The notes below the pieces were generated by a model. It did not search any database. It had not been told where the DNA came from and saw only the letters and a program-made list of their open reading frames with translations. This document shows positions 21,452-32,148 of a stretch of DNA of 64,000 bases, one piece after another (position 1 is the first letter of the stretch; each line of letters begins with the position of its first letter). A program made the position numbers and the translations under genes. The stretch lies in NCBI GenBank assembly GCA_020746875.1, contig JAGTJL010000011.1, positions 1,364,001 to 1,428,000 of the forward strand, in the 5' to 3' direction. Source of the stretch: Rhexocercosporidium sp. MPI-PUGE-AT-0058. Taxonomy: Eukaryota > Ascomycota > Leotiomycetes > Helotiales.

Positions 21452-21499
21452 GCGAGGTGGGCGGAATGGGGGGGTGGGCGGAATGGGGGTGCTCGACGT
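21452..21499 (-). repeat. Right terminal inverted repeat of the Fot1/pogo element
   Basis: Mirror of 19668-19715. Reads GCGAGGTGGGCGGAATGGGG onward and ends GTGCTCGACGT before TA. Confidence 0.9.
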
Positions 21500-21501
21500 T
21501 A

Positions 21502-21878
21502 GCGCTGGGCAATGTTTCAGCGGACGAAGGGATAATACTTAGCTTTAAATAATACGTAATTACATTTTATAGGCCCTAAAGAGATAGTTTTTTTTTATCA
21601 AAATAACTCCGGTTCCCGAATAGTATTAATCTATAAATTAAAAAATTATTAAAGATTTTAAAAAAAATATTAAAGGAATAGAGAATAATATTATTTTGGC
21701 ACATTTGGTTATTCTAAACAACGGTAACTACGGTGGTCAGGAGCGCGCTAAGTGGACATGGCTTGCCGTAATGTGTTGTAATTTCTTGTGACAGGCTTCA
21801 GAGGACAAATGTATTATTGCAGACAATGCAATGGTCTTACGCGTGGTATAATAACGCGTCCGAAACTGAACGCTTCAG
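21502..21878. other. Spacer between the Fot1 element and the HET gene
   Basis: Starts with 200 bp of AT-rich, RIP-like sequence (21540-21715) and then normal sequence forming the promoter side of the HET gene. No gene. Confidence 0.5.
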
Positions 21879-23696
21879 ATGCGTCTCATTAACACCCAAA
21901 CTTACAACTTCTCGGAGTATCTTGGCGACAACATCCCAATCTACGCCATACTCTCGCACACCTGGGGATCCGAAGAAGTCACCTACCAAGATTGGCTCTC
22001 TGTACAGCACCAAAACCCTCCCCGCTGGGGATGGGTGGAGGTACCTGCAGAAATCTCGGAGCTGAAATCTAAAGCTGGATATATCAAGATTAGCAGTGCT
22101 TGTGAGATAGCACGAGCTGAAGGCTATGAGTGGATCTGGGCCGATACTGTCTGTATCGACAAGACAAACTCGGTGGAGCTGTCAGAAACAATCAATATGA
22201 TGTATGAGTGGTACCGTGATGCTATAGTGTGCTACGCATTTTTATCCGATGTTCCTCCAGCTACTTTGGAGGAGTGCGCTGAAAGCGGAAACAGCTTTCG
22301 TTGCAGCAGGTGGTTTACAAGAGGGTGGACTTTGCAGGAATTGCTTGCTCCCGCCGAGGTAATTTTCTATTCACGCGAATGGACACGAATTGGGGAAAGG
22401 GAGGAATTGGTAGAGTTGCTATACGCGATTACTTCTATCCCACTGTCTAGCTATGACAGATTTCATCGGTCATACACCATTGCGCAGAAAATGTCATGGG
22501 CATCGAAACGCACGACCACGCGGATAGAAGATATGGCGTATTGTCTCCTCGGTATCTTTGGTATCAAAATGCCATTACTGTATGGCGAAGGGGAAAATGC
22601 ATTTTTCCGGCTGCAGGAGGAGATCATGAAGAGGTCTACAGACCAGAGTATCCTGGCGGGGAACATGCATTCCAAGGATGACACAAAGCTGTTCGTGGTG
22701 GGAGATGTCCAGATATCTACGTACAAGTACCTCGCTATGTCTAACAGCCCGTCTGGATTCATCAACTGCTCCTCGATCGAGAGGACCACCAAAAGCATTG
22801 ATCATGAAAGTGCCGGCACTCTTCCCAGCGTGACAAACCGGGGCCTCACACTTGTTCTTCGTATCGTCGAAACGCTTGAATCGGACCTTGTTTTTGCGGT
22901 TCTAGACTGCTCTCAAAAGGAACTATGCAACACGTACAGGAGCGTAGACAAGGGAAAACAAACTTCTAGAGATGTGTGGATCCCATTGAAGCCCGATGGC
23001 AACATCTATTACCGAACTTCCTTTCCTGCGACAACAATTTTCATGCCCCGATTTGAGGATATTTGGTACACGTCAAAGACAAGGAGTGTCTCCATTGAAA
23101 TGTTCAATCGGGGTGGTCTCTTTCTTGAACGCAAATTCAGTCGCTTCAATGTGGGTGTCACGGGAATTCTCCTGGCGTTTCCTATTGGAAAGCAGGGTTA
23201 TCAAGTCCATAGGGGTTGGCCATCACTTCGAAGGTCGTATGATGAGACTCCCTGGAGCACGCAAAATCACAGTCCTGTCTTTGAGCTCGCTTTGCGAAGA
23301 GAAAGGAAAGATCTTGCCCACGGCATCCTCATGTTTGAGCCTCCCACTATCCCGTGGTTCGGTAATAGGTTTGTCGGACTGTTCTTCGCAGTCCAATTCA
23401 ACCATAATATGCAGCCAGATATGTGGTCTACTAGGATACTGGAAGATATGGACGACTGCTCTGAGGAAGTTTTGCATGCTCGTTCGCTGCGAGAGCTTGA
23501 CCGGCTCACGCAGCCTGGACATTGGAGACTCGAAGATAGGAAAAACAAAACTGCTGTGATGCTGAGCGACAAATCTCAGGCTGGGACACAAAAAGCCGGG
23601 CTAGGTGAGCCGAAGAGTGCTTACCACATTCTCATGGCCCAAGTTATATTGAAGTGCAGGGAGGAAGATATTCTACCCGTGCGGTATGTCTCATGA
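21879..23696 (+). CDS. HET-domain heterokaryon-incompatibility protein
   Basis: An intact, intronless 605-residue frame. The N-terminus is a HET domain: MRLINTQTYNFSEYL and YAILSHTWGSEEVTYQDW at residues 1-39, GYIKISSACEIARAEGYEWIW ending in DTVCIDKTNSVELSE at about 68-106, then MYEWYRDAIVCYAFLSDV, and the closing RCSRWFTRGWTLQELLAP at about 147-165. The following FGIKMPLLYGEGENAFFRLQEEIM is the usual post-HET segment of HET-E/HET-D-like proteins. The remaining 330 residues have no NACHT, WD40 or ankyrin repeats that I can see. The HET domain is a cell-death effector in fungal non-self recognition. The start ATG is the first in frame and matches the family. It begins 380 bp from the Fot1 element, and despite that shows no RIP-type stop. 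Confidence 0.93.
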   Translation: MRLINTQTYNFSEYLGDNIPIYAILSHTWGSEEVTYQDWLSVQHQNPPRWGWVEVPAEISELKSKAGYIKISSACEIARAEGYEWIWADTVCIDKTNSVELSETINMMYEWYRDAIVCYAFLSDVPPATLEECAESGNSFRCSRWFTRGWTLQELLAPAEVIFYSREWTRIGEREELVELLYAITSIPLSSYDRFHRSYTIAQKMSWASKRTTTRIEDMAYCLLGIFGIKMPLLYGEGENAFFRLQEEIMKRSTDQSILAGNMHSKDDTKLFVVGDVQISTYKYLAMSNSPSGFINCSSIERTTKSIDHESAGTLPSVTNRGLTLVLRIVETLESDLVFAVLDCSQKELCNTYRSVDKGKQTSRDVWIPLKPDGNIYYRTSFPATTIFMPRFEDIWYTSKTRSVSIEMFNRGGLFLERKFSRFNVGVTGILLAFPIGKQGYQVHRGWPSLRRSYDETPWSTQNHSPVFELALRRERKDLAHGILMFEPPTIPWFGNRFVGLFFAVQFNHNMQPDMWSTRILEDMDDCSEEVLHARSLRELDRLTQPGHWRLEDRKNKTAVMLSDKSQAGTQKAGLGEPKSAYHILMAQVILKCREEDILPVRYVS

Positions 23697-24479
23697 AACT
23701 ATGCCCTAAATCTCAAGAATTGAAGCTGACTTGAAGATGGATCAGAACTTCTTTTGCTCAAGCCTTACCAATAAACAGGTTGCAAGGGTTACGTGAAGTA
23801 AAGTTCCGGCTGCTTAGAGTGGTTTTTCTTTTCCTTCTGCGTTTTATTCCGAAAACATTTCTCTACCGCCTTGACAGCCTTATTAAGTTTCTTCGTCTCC
23901 TGAAGCATTTCCTTTTGAGAAGAGCTTTCGTGCGCTTTTTACGATAAAATTGAAAAGATTTGTTGTGGGTTCCCTGCTTTGGCAGACATCTGGGGTGAAA
24001 GAAATCGGAAACCGTGTATGAGAAAGATAGAGAAGCCTGAGGGCTTGAGGCAATAAGGGAAATTTGAGCGATTATGGAGCCATTAAGAGAGAATTGCTGC
24101 TGCTGGCTTCTCACGATATGATTTCAAGCCTCAAGTTGACTAATTGATACAACTGATGATTCCTCCGTCACACAGTATGGTTCTAAATGGTTTTCAAAGT
24201 ACGACAACTATACTAATGGCGTCTGCCTCAAATAACGCGACTCTTTGTCTCTAGGGCGTCGAATCAAGTGACTGTGATCGCGCTCTTAATAGCCATCGGG
24301 TTCATGTTTACGGCGTCGTATTTTGGCCCCATGCGACATGTTTGTCGGCAAAGATTAGGAGTCCCATTTAAAGCAGGTTAGGGCGTAGTCACACAGACTT
24401 GATCGGCATTCATTCATTCATTTATTCATACTTGGTTCCAGCAATCTGTCGTAGGGACCGCTATGCCGGCATAATCCAG
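23697..24479. other. Intergenic, no gene seen
   Basis: 3' flank of the HET gene and mixed sequence. A minus-strand frame at 23863-24114 has no motif. At 24412-24425 there is a short ATTCATTCATTTATTCAT run. Confidence 0.4.
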
Positions 24480-25960
24480 CTTCGGCGCTAGTTGCCGAAG
24501 TGCGCGTTACCACATTCGGTAATTCGCACTTTACTTTATTACTTTATAGTGACTAATAACCTCTTCTATTAGACGGTCTAGCTCTTATTTACGATTATTT
24601 ATATAAGCGTCGAAAGAGTGTTTTATTTATTCTTTAAGAATATATCAGGGTTCTTAGCTACTGCTCCTGATAATTATCTAGTGTCCTTGTACTTTCAGTC
24701 TTCTTTTAGTATTTTACTTTTTTTTTGCGCGTTATATAATAACTCCGAAATTAATTAAAGAAGTGCGTTTATTCTATAAATCATATTATTTTTATGATTA
24801 ATTTTAGCTTCTTTAAGATTACCTTTAAGTTTATTTGTTTTCTTTTATTAATTCCTTTTGTCGTAAGTTACGATATTTCCGGTATCTTATTAGGGACGTA
24901 GCTCACGATTTGTCGTCTTTCCCCGTAATTATATCCCGGGTTAATAAGCCTTAATACTTTCTTTTTTTTTATAAAAATCTCTGATTTTAATTTTCTTTAT
25001 GCATATTTGGATAAGTATAGCGCTTTATTACTTCTTTAAACCGTAGTATAATCGTAGGATCTTGTGTAATAGCTGCGGGGTATGCTTAAATATAATTTTT
25101 CTTCCTAGTTTTACTTTTTAATTATTTAATTATTCGACTCTTATTTATCTGTTAACTTAGGTTTTTAAAGTTGCTTGCAAATGATATGTCCTTATCTCTA
25201 TAGCGTTCTCGTCTCCTTAGCTCGCTCTTGTATTTTATTTAACTGCTTTCTTAGCCGCTTTATCTGCGGCTTTGTTTCTTAAAATACCCGTATAAGTTAT
25301 TACTTATCTTAACTCGACTCGCGTCTTATAATCTTCTTGGAGTTTATTTATAAGTTGTATTGCGTCAGTTATAATATACGTACTTGATCTGCGTATTAGT
25401 TTCTGAAATGTCCGGATAACTACTTAATTATTTATGAAGATGATTAGTTTATATTTTTGGTTTCTTCTTTTTGCGTTTTCGTTTGTAATTTGAAAAGCTA
25501 ACTTAATACTTTATATATGACGGTTTAGAGCTTCTAGAGCCTCATTTTCAGCCTCGGCTATTCACTTCCTAATTAGGAAGATGCCGATATTAGACAAGCC
25601 TTTATAAAGCTTACTTTTATATATAACCTACTTCTTTTCATACTTTCTTTCTTACGTAATTATAGATTTTTAGAAACTCTTATTATTTTTATATTCTCGT
25701 TATAAAATATAATACGCTAATTACACGTAATTACCGTCTTTTATAAAATAAGCGTTATAGTATTTATAACTCTTTATTAACCCGTTTAAGAAGACAGTAA
25801 ATATATTACCTCCTGGATTCCTTTATAGGCAATTATTACAGAACTAACTTAATATAAAGAAGGCTTATACTATGTATAACTTAATAAATAGTATTAAATA
25901 AACTAAAATTAATTGCGACGATACTAAAGCCTTCGCCTTCTTTCTCTTCTTCGGCATAAA
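24480..25960 (-). mobile_element. LINE-type (Tad1-like) retroelement relic, RNase H region
   Basis: Read on the minus strand with stops ignored, this AT-rich block gives a chain: NIGIFLI then IAEAENEALEALNRHI (about 25580-25510), a DNQAA-like IFINN (25440), SSTYIITDAIQLINKLQEDY (25395-25335), VELRW (25320) and NKAADKAAKKAV (about 25285-25245). This is the order of the ribonuclease H domain at the C-terminus of Tad1-type LINEs, whose consensus ends RWVPGH-x-G-x-x-GNE-x-AD. The WVPAH part here is mutated. The reverse transcriptase is not readable. Stops and substitutions are RIP-like. The boundaries are approximate. Confidence 0.6.
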
Positions 25961-26101
25961 CTCGAAAAACTAATTAACTTTTATTCTCCGAACTTCTTCT
26001 TTTTATTAAATAAGTTAAAGTTAAGTCAAAAGCTCAACTTCTTCTTCCGGTAGTCTTCCGGTAGACTAGTCTCTCGCTAAAAACGTAAATATATCCTTTA
26101 T

Positions 26102-26199
26102 CTCTTCTTCCGTTCCTCTTCTTCCGTTCCTCTTCTTCCGTTCCTCTTCTTCCGTTCCTCTTCTTCCGTTCCTCTTCTTCCGTTCCTCTTCTTCCGTTC
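26102..26199 (+). repeat. 14-bp minisatellite, seven copies
   Basis: Seven perfect tandem copies of CTCTTCTTCCGTTC, unmutated although embedded in a RIP-degraded island. The unit length is not a multiple of three, so it is unlikely to code. Confidence 0.95.
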
Positions 26200-26562
26200 C
26201 TCTCGCCGGCTGTCTTGTAACGATAACGCCGAGTAATATATAAGATATACTTAAAAATAATAGAAATACTTTTAAAGAAAATATTAAAAAAGGAAATGCG
26301 TTATAATAAAAACTACGTAATATATAAAACCTCGTTACTACGTAATAAAAATAAATAACACATTTATAGCGCGTAACTAATTAATTATAAGTAAAAACAT
26401 TAACTAAACCTCTGTCTTAAAGATTTATAACTTTTAATATTAGAAATAACTTTATGTAAACTTTAATTAAAAATACGCCTCACCTTAATACTCGTCGTAA
26501 CAAAGGAAAAGCACGGAGTACTTCTACTTCTCTTTTTAATAGACCGCCTAATAGACCGCCCA

Positions 26563-26566
<4 letters not shown>

Positions 26567-26593
<27 letters not shown>

Positions 26594-26596
26594 TTA
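26567..26596 (+). repeat. (AAT)n microsatellite
   Basis: About nine AAT/ATA units just where the third Fot1 copy ends. Confidence 0.9.
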
Positions 26597-27428
26597 AATT
26601 TATTTAATTAGGACGGAAACTATTATTATTATACCGTCTTTCTTTTATAAATTATAGCTAAAGTTGTAAAAACTCTAGTTGTAGAAATATATTTAATAAT
26701 TAACGTTTAAGTACGCGAACCTGATTATTTCCCTTAAATCTTACGCTTTTCAGCGTGGCTTACGACTAGTCTATTAAAACCGTAACCTTTTATAATGCTA
26801 GTTTCGTTTATATTTTATTATTAGCTGACTAAAATAGCTTTAATAGCCGGGATGTTTAATTTTGAAATTAAGGCTTAATAACTTCGGAATAAGCGTTATT
26901 AATACGTATAGAGTCGACGTAAATTTATTTTTTAATCTTAAGAATAGGATTCCGTATTAAAAATCGCTTTATTTAGTATCGTTTAAGCGGTTTGTAGTCT
27001 CTTTAAAGAGTTAAAAGCTTTTGGGCGAAAGTTTTAATTTGCGTATATATAACTCTACGATTAATAGACTTTTGAATAAGCACTTAATTAGTTAATTAAT
27101 CCTCTAGTATTATAAGTAGCTTTTGTAAGTAATTAACAGCTTCTTAATGTAATAATGCTATTATAGTACGATCTTAAAAGGTAGATCTTGGAACACTTCA
27201 CTTTAGCGATGCTTTTCGTTTAGATTTGCTATTTGCGATCTTCTTTAAGGCGTTCTAAACGTTGGCTTTCGTATATTAACGCTTTATAATAAAGAAATTT
27301 TAAATTTTAAAAGAACTGATAAAGAATTAAAGGAATTAATAATTATTTAAGTAAGTAAGTACGAGGGGCGGTGAGGTTAAGCGAGGTGGCCGGAATCTAG
27401 GGGTGGCCGGAATGGTGGGGCGGGACGT
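26597..27428 (-). mobile_element. Fot1/pogo element, third copy, truncated and RIPed
   Basis: On the minus strand it begins ACGTCCCGCC just inside a TA (27429-27430), has the same double CATTCCGGCCACC-like terminal motif and then follows the full-length element. Recognisable points are the GCTTATTCCGAAGTTATTAAGCC block (about 26905-26880) and the catalytic MDETG region, decayed to AAACGAAACT. It stops near 26597 at an AAT microsatellite, at about element position 830. Changes relative to the full copy are overwhelmingly C-to-T/G-to-A. Confidence 0.85.
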
Positions 27429-27430
27429 TA

Positions 27431-28158
27431 GGGGACGTCGGTGTTAACTTAGAGCACGCGGGCGGTCACTGCATGATGGCATATCCTGAAGCGAAGCACG
27501 GCGAGGGGCTGGGGGGAGGAAAACTGGCGACGGAAATCATTGCTGTGGTTGAAGGTCGCGGGCTACATAATGCTGTGTTATTGGGATCATGGCGTTGACA
27601 GAAGAGCGAAAAACTGGTAAGGGATCTCGTGTTGAGATTGAGATTGAGAATTGTCAAGAGGGCGGTTGTGTGTGGGGTTGATGACAAGTTGTCTCGAAGT
27701 TCGCTCACGAGAGAAGCGAGCTCTCACGTGATTACCGCGCTTGGCAAGCTTGCAGCCTGGAGTCAACCTCATCTCTTCGATCCTCCAATACAGGTTCACC
27801 TTTTCCCTTTCGCCATCTCATTCAAGATTTTCGATTGCAACAAGGGCGTAGACTTTCGGACTTCGACTCGATTCATCAAGACATCTGGAGGAGGAACGTT
27901 TCTAGAAAATCAGCTCAGCGTCCACACTGTCCACCTACAACCGTTCCTTTCCTAAGCATTGCAATCGAAATCATCACCAAACCCACCTCGCTCGGTAGCG
28001 ATGTCCAACAACCCTCGAGCTTCCAGCGGGAGTCTGATAGCTCCATGTGGGAGAACGTAAGTCCTGAGTCTCTCATTTATTTGTAACTTACTTTCTGTCT
28101 CCAATAAGTCAGAGGCAGACTTTCCGGGCGTGTCCAACCCCACCAAACCCCATGCTCA
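27431..28158. other. Intergenic, no gene seen
   Basis: Normal composition. Frames of 70-108 codons on both strands lack motifs. Probably promoter and leader of the plus-strand gene that follows. Confidence 0.4.
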
Positions 28159-29106
28159 ATGGCAGAAGCCCCAATCCTACGTTTTGCTATTCAATTTCCT
28201 TCCTTGCATCCTTCCTTGCTCCCTTCTTCTACGGATCAGTACTTACTCCGATTTATACCTACTAATTCATTTCTCAGTGGCCATTCATCATCAATCCTTA
28301 CACTCAACAAATCCTCAAAGTCATCAACCCCCCCGGCCCACTTCCCGATTGCCGATCTGCCTGGAGAAGTTCGCGATAAGATCTTCGCCCACGAGCTTGC
28401 TCAGGACCCTTGAGGGAAGTTCCTGCTCTCTTGATCGTTCTTGGAACCAGTAAGAGTTGGATAGATGATTACCATGAAGCACAGAGGATGTATCGCATCC
28501 AGAATCACGTTGTGAAAGTGAAGAATCAGGAGGAATTCATCAGCATGGATCGGAAGAAACGCATGGCTATTAGGTACTTGAGGCTTGAGGTTCAGCAAAT
28601 GTAAGTCACGGCTTTTATACTGTGTTGCAAATTAGCAAAAGTACGCCGGTCGGTTCTCGGATCTTTGATTAATCAAGTTTCGCTGCAATGACCGACCTTG
28701 CTAACCTCAGCGCAGAAGTGACCCAGGCCGATATCTCAAACTCCGGAATGCCAGAGCCTTCTGCCTCAACAACTTCGAGACACTTACAGTAGACCTCACA
28801 GGCGATGCGAGCCTCTTCAGCCAACCGGGAGATAGAGGAGGTGTGCTGAGAGAGATCTTTTGTAGTGTTGACTACATAAGGACAGCTTCACTACATGGCG
28901 TCAGGACTGTTTTCGTCGTCATGGATCCTGGAATGATTTCTGAAGATGTTGCAGGTGGTGGTTGGCAATTAGCCTTGGGACCTGGACGCCAAAAGAAGAC
29001 GTTGACGACCATGAATGGGAAGCCAGTGGAGCTAGTTGCCTGGCAGAGAAACGAGGGGAGAGTGCCCGTCCGGGTTTGTCAGACTGATCGATTCCGCTAC
29101 CAGTAG
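28159..29106 (+). pseudogene. F-box/2EXR-like protein, frameshifted paralogue
   Basis: Starts MAEAPILRFAIQFPSL and contains FPIADLPGEVRDKIFAHELA (about residues 63-82), an F-box-like helix as in fungal 2EXR proteins. Right after HELAQDP the frame ends in TGA (28411-28413). The next block (REVPALLIVLGTSKSWIDDY, EAQRMYRIQNHVVKVKNQEE) lies in another frame, one nucleotide short compared with the minus-strand paralogue at 29.5-30.3 kb, which reads HEVALAPGRQAPALLVAQG without a break. The donor is GTAAGT at 28601 and the acceptor CAG at 28715. Exon 2 (28716-29106) reads GRYLKLRNARAFCLNNFETL onward and ends at TAG. I call it a pseudogene by one-base deletion. A second start after the break would lose the F-box-like part. 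Confidence 0.6.
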
Positions 29107-29496
29107 TGTGCTACCAGCAATGTAATGATCTGCTATATCATGTACAAGTGCGAAAGATCTCCAAGGAAGATACTGGAAAGGATTACTCTTCTTAGCAACA
29201 ACCTTACGTCCTGAAGGAGCTTAGTTTTCAACTCCCCAGCTCTAGATCGCGTCAGTAGATCAACTCGCCTGTCTTCAATGGAGCAGAAGTGCACAAAGTT
29301 TCTGGTTGAAGCTCTCGGAAATGTTGTTTTTGACGCATGTCTTCATTGATTCGGTGTCCCTTCTCGGCATAGACGAACTCAATCCACTGAATATTCATAA
29401 AGTCTACCCACGGTCATCTCATCATCCATAGCTTTTTTAAACAAAGACAAATCTTGTGGGCTCACTCCTACAAAGTTTCGGCTCATACATCTGCCA
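29107..29496. other. Convergent intergenic spacer
   Basis: 390 bp between the 3' ends of two related genes. No frame of note. Confidence 0.5.
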
Positions 29497-30345
29497 TCAC
29501 TTGTCTTCAGCGTCAAGGTGCATTAACTCTCTGAAAGCAGCCCTACCGGCGGCATCTAACTCCTCTCCAACTGACGGTCCCTCTATCATCTCCCATGGTT
29601 TCAATCTGAGATGACCTTTCGGGTCCCAGACCCTGATTCTCAATCCATCAACCTTGATTTTATCGTCGTTTCCCGATCCCCAGTACCTGACTGTAGAGAA
29701 TCTCAAGAATTTATCATGGTCACGATCATCTTTCGTTGCAACCACGAGTCTATCAACGCCTCGACCAGATGCGGTAATCAACCACAAGAATTCAAACTCC
29801 ATCGTACTCGCACCTAGCATTATTCCTGTACGGTCGCTTGCTCCGAAAGGCTTAGCCATCTTTTCAATCGTAAAAGTGGATAAGTTGCTTCGAATCAAAG
29901 CTATTGCGTTCTTGATATTGGGGACAATTTGATTAAAATGTGATTCTTCGGGGCTACAAGAGGGTTTAGCATTGTACATCCCATGTCGCCTCGGCTACGT
30001 TATACTACATGGGGGACAAACTTACCTGACAAGAGTGAGGTGTCTAATAGACATGAGCTCTTCAAAAGACATCTTCTGGAACTCTGCTTGATTATCCTTT
30101 ATGACGAAGAATTTATGGACTCGGTACAATCTTTGCGCCTCCTTGTAGTAGTCCTCCCAATCCTTGCAGCGTCCTTGAGCGACGAGGAGAGCTGGTGCTT
30201 GTCTACCGGGGGCGAGAGCAACTTCGTGGATGTAGACCATTCGTTGAAGCTCTAATGGCAGATCTTTGACGCGGAGAATACCACTGGGATGGATGGATAG
30301 GCTTAGAGATAGGCACAATTGGGCTTGAACTTGGCCGGGACTCAT
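29497..30345 (-). CDS. F-box/2EXR-like protein, intact paralogue
   Basis: Exon 1 30345-30026, intron 30025-29954 (GTAAGT...GTAG), exon 2 29953-29497; 258 residues. The F-box-like block VKDLPLELQRMVYIHEVALA lies near residues 26-45, followed by PALLVAQGRCKDWEDYYKEA and QRLYRVHKFFVIKDNQAEFQ. These align residue for residue with the frameshifted plus-strand gene at 28.2-29.1 kb. Exon 2 is less conserved between the two. The first ATG used is 30345 (MSPGQVQAQ). A longer frame upstream (30418) starts in another phase. Function unknown. F-box-like proteins usually act as adaptors, but that is not shown here. Confidence 0.6.
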
Positions 30346-32148
30346 CGGAAACGGGATAGGTGTCGGGGGTAGAGGTGACCGAGGATGCGGCTTTTGCGCT
30401 CATTGAGTGCGCGGTCATTGCACTACCAAGTCGTTATCTTCGATCTTTGTCAATACCAGCCTATTGTTGAGCATCTCTTTGAATACAACACACGAAAGAT
30501 ACGCGATTCTATACGAGTCAGCCAGAGCCATCAGTACGGCAGCCTTTCTCCGCAAATACAAAGCTCATCTTTCAAGAGAAGGCTTGGTTTCGAGTTATCT
30601 GACTGGCGGAAACGTTGCAGGCACTGCGAGATTAAGTAGACAAGACGAGACAGGTGTACTTTGCTTCGAGAGTATTACCAGGGGTGAGAACAATTGCGAG
30701 GTGTGTAGAGTCTTCTGTACTTGCTATCTTGACCTAACTAGTCGTGTTTGAGGGAATGGGGTTCGCTGTCGAGGTTGATAGCACGAATTTGTTAACAGAG
30801 CGGGCGCGAGTTTGGGTTTTCTGGCTCGCTAACAGTAAAAGAGTCATCATAGTCGGGTGCGTGGTCAGCGATGACAGTTCACGCGGAATGAAGTCATGAT
30901 TGGGAGGTGAATAAATTTCAAGCTCGAGAGAAAGTTCCGAGAAGTTCAGAAAAGTACTACTTCCCTAAATTCTTGGCTATCATGCAGTTGCAATTGGTAT
31001 ATATATGAAGGAAATGAATCGACGGCTTGGCTAGGATTCTACAGAGGGAAGTTAATGCTGATGAACAAGCTTATGATAAGATCCCTTGATGAGCTGGGTA
31101 GAAATATTGGATTGAGGTGAATCATAGGAGGGATGATAAATAGTGCAATGGAAAATCCTTCGCATCATTGTTACATGAAGCAAAATGTTATAATTATCTT
31201 CTTAGGTTCTCAAGTTTCCGTGCATTAGAAGTGACTTTCCTTTCGGAGCCGAACACTCGCTTCCTGGCTTGACATGCACTCCCAAAAAATATACAAATCG
31301 GTCTCAGAAGATATCCCGCAGAGGTAAGTAAACATCGAGAAAAAGGAAAAGCTACCCTAAATCGGTGGCAGGTCAATTAGCACCGACCATGTAGGCACTG
31401 ACGTATTTGGTTGATATCTTGACAACAACTCGTGTTCTCAAGATCCATCAGTCTCGAAGGACGGAAACCATGAGTTCTCCCTGGGAATTAAGCGAACAAA
31501 AAGGGGATCGGCTAGAGTAGAATAAATACATCACGTGCCACAGTACCCCGCCATCGAAGCTCAAACACCTTCTAAGTTAACCGTCTCCACATCAACGCAG
31601 CAAGAAGATGCCAAGAAAGGGGAGGCCCGATTCACAGCTTCAACCCTTGCATGTGCGCCATGATTCAATCCAATCTTCTACAAGTACACCATGGAACAAT
31701 CAGTTGCCCCAGATGTTCCCCACTCCTCCCCGCAATCGCCTCGTCATAAAGATATCTTGACAGGGCAAAAAAGGGCCGTGGACAGGAAGGTCCTGATCAG
31801 ACGGGAGCCACGAAGCAGTTCTCTTTGGTGGATTTTGCCAGTGAGCAAATTCTCCAGCCTTTACTCCTGACTGTTTCCCCAGGCCTACTCCGTATTCTGC
31901 ATGCCCCGCACTCTTCCCTCCTGTTACTACTACACTGAAGTTAGTTCTATGGATCTGTCGCCGAATTCCACCGACGTGTGTCCTTGTTAGTTTGGCCGAG
32001 AAGTCTCCGTCCTGTCTAACAGATGAAGATCTACTCAAACATGTTCTTGTTCGGATGAGGCGTTTTTCAGGGCCTAGTAGATGGATAAAGCAGGCCATTT
32101 TCTGACTCTTACTTTCGACGGAGAAACAATACCTTCACTTGTCAGAAG
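30346..32148. other. Intergenic, no gene seen
   Basis: 1.8 kb of ordinary composition. The largest frame (31700-32098, minus, 132 codons) has no motif and lies in the promoter side of the amylase gene. No supportable gene. Confidence 0.4.

Larger units (their letters stand above)
19668..21499 (+). mobile_element. Fot1/pogo-type DNA transposon, full length
   Basis: A 1,832-bp Tc1/mariner-superfamily element. It begins and ends with ACGTCGAGCACC and its reverse complement, flanked on both sides by TA (19666-19667 and 21500-21501), the normal target duplication. The terminal inverted repeats (19668-19715 and 21452-21499) match over 48 bp. Each contains two tandem CCCCATTCCGCCCACC-like units, likely transposase-binding sites. 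The single transposase frame inside is interrupted only by stop codons (separate entry). Two RIP-degraded, 5'-terminal pieces of the same family lie at 13437-13996 and 26597-27428. Confidence 0.9.

Noticed and set aside
22996..23591. Frames of 100-190 codons overlapping the HET gene
   Set aside because: Shadows of the intact HET frame on other frames and strands.
31700..32098. 132-codon minus-strand frame upstream of the amylase
   Set aside because: Basic, low-similarity peptide with no motif, located in the amylase promoter. Looks like chance.
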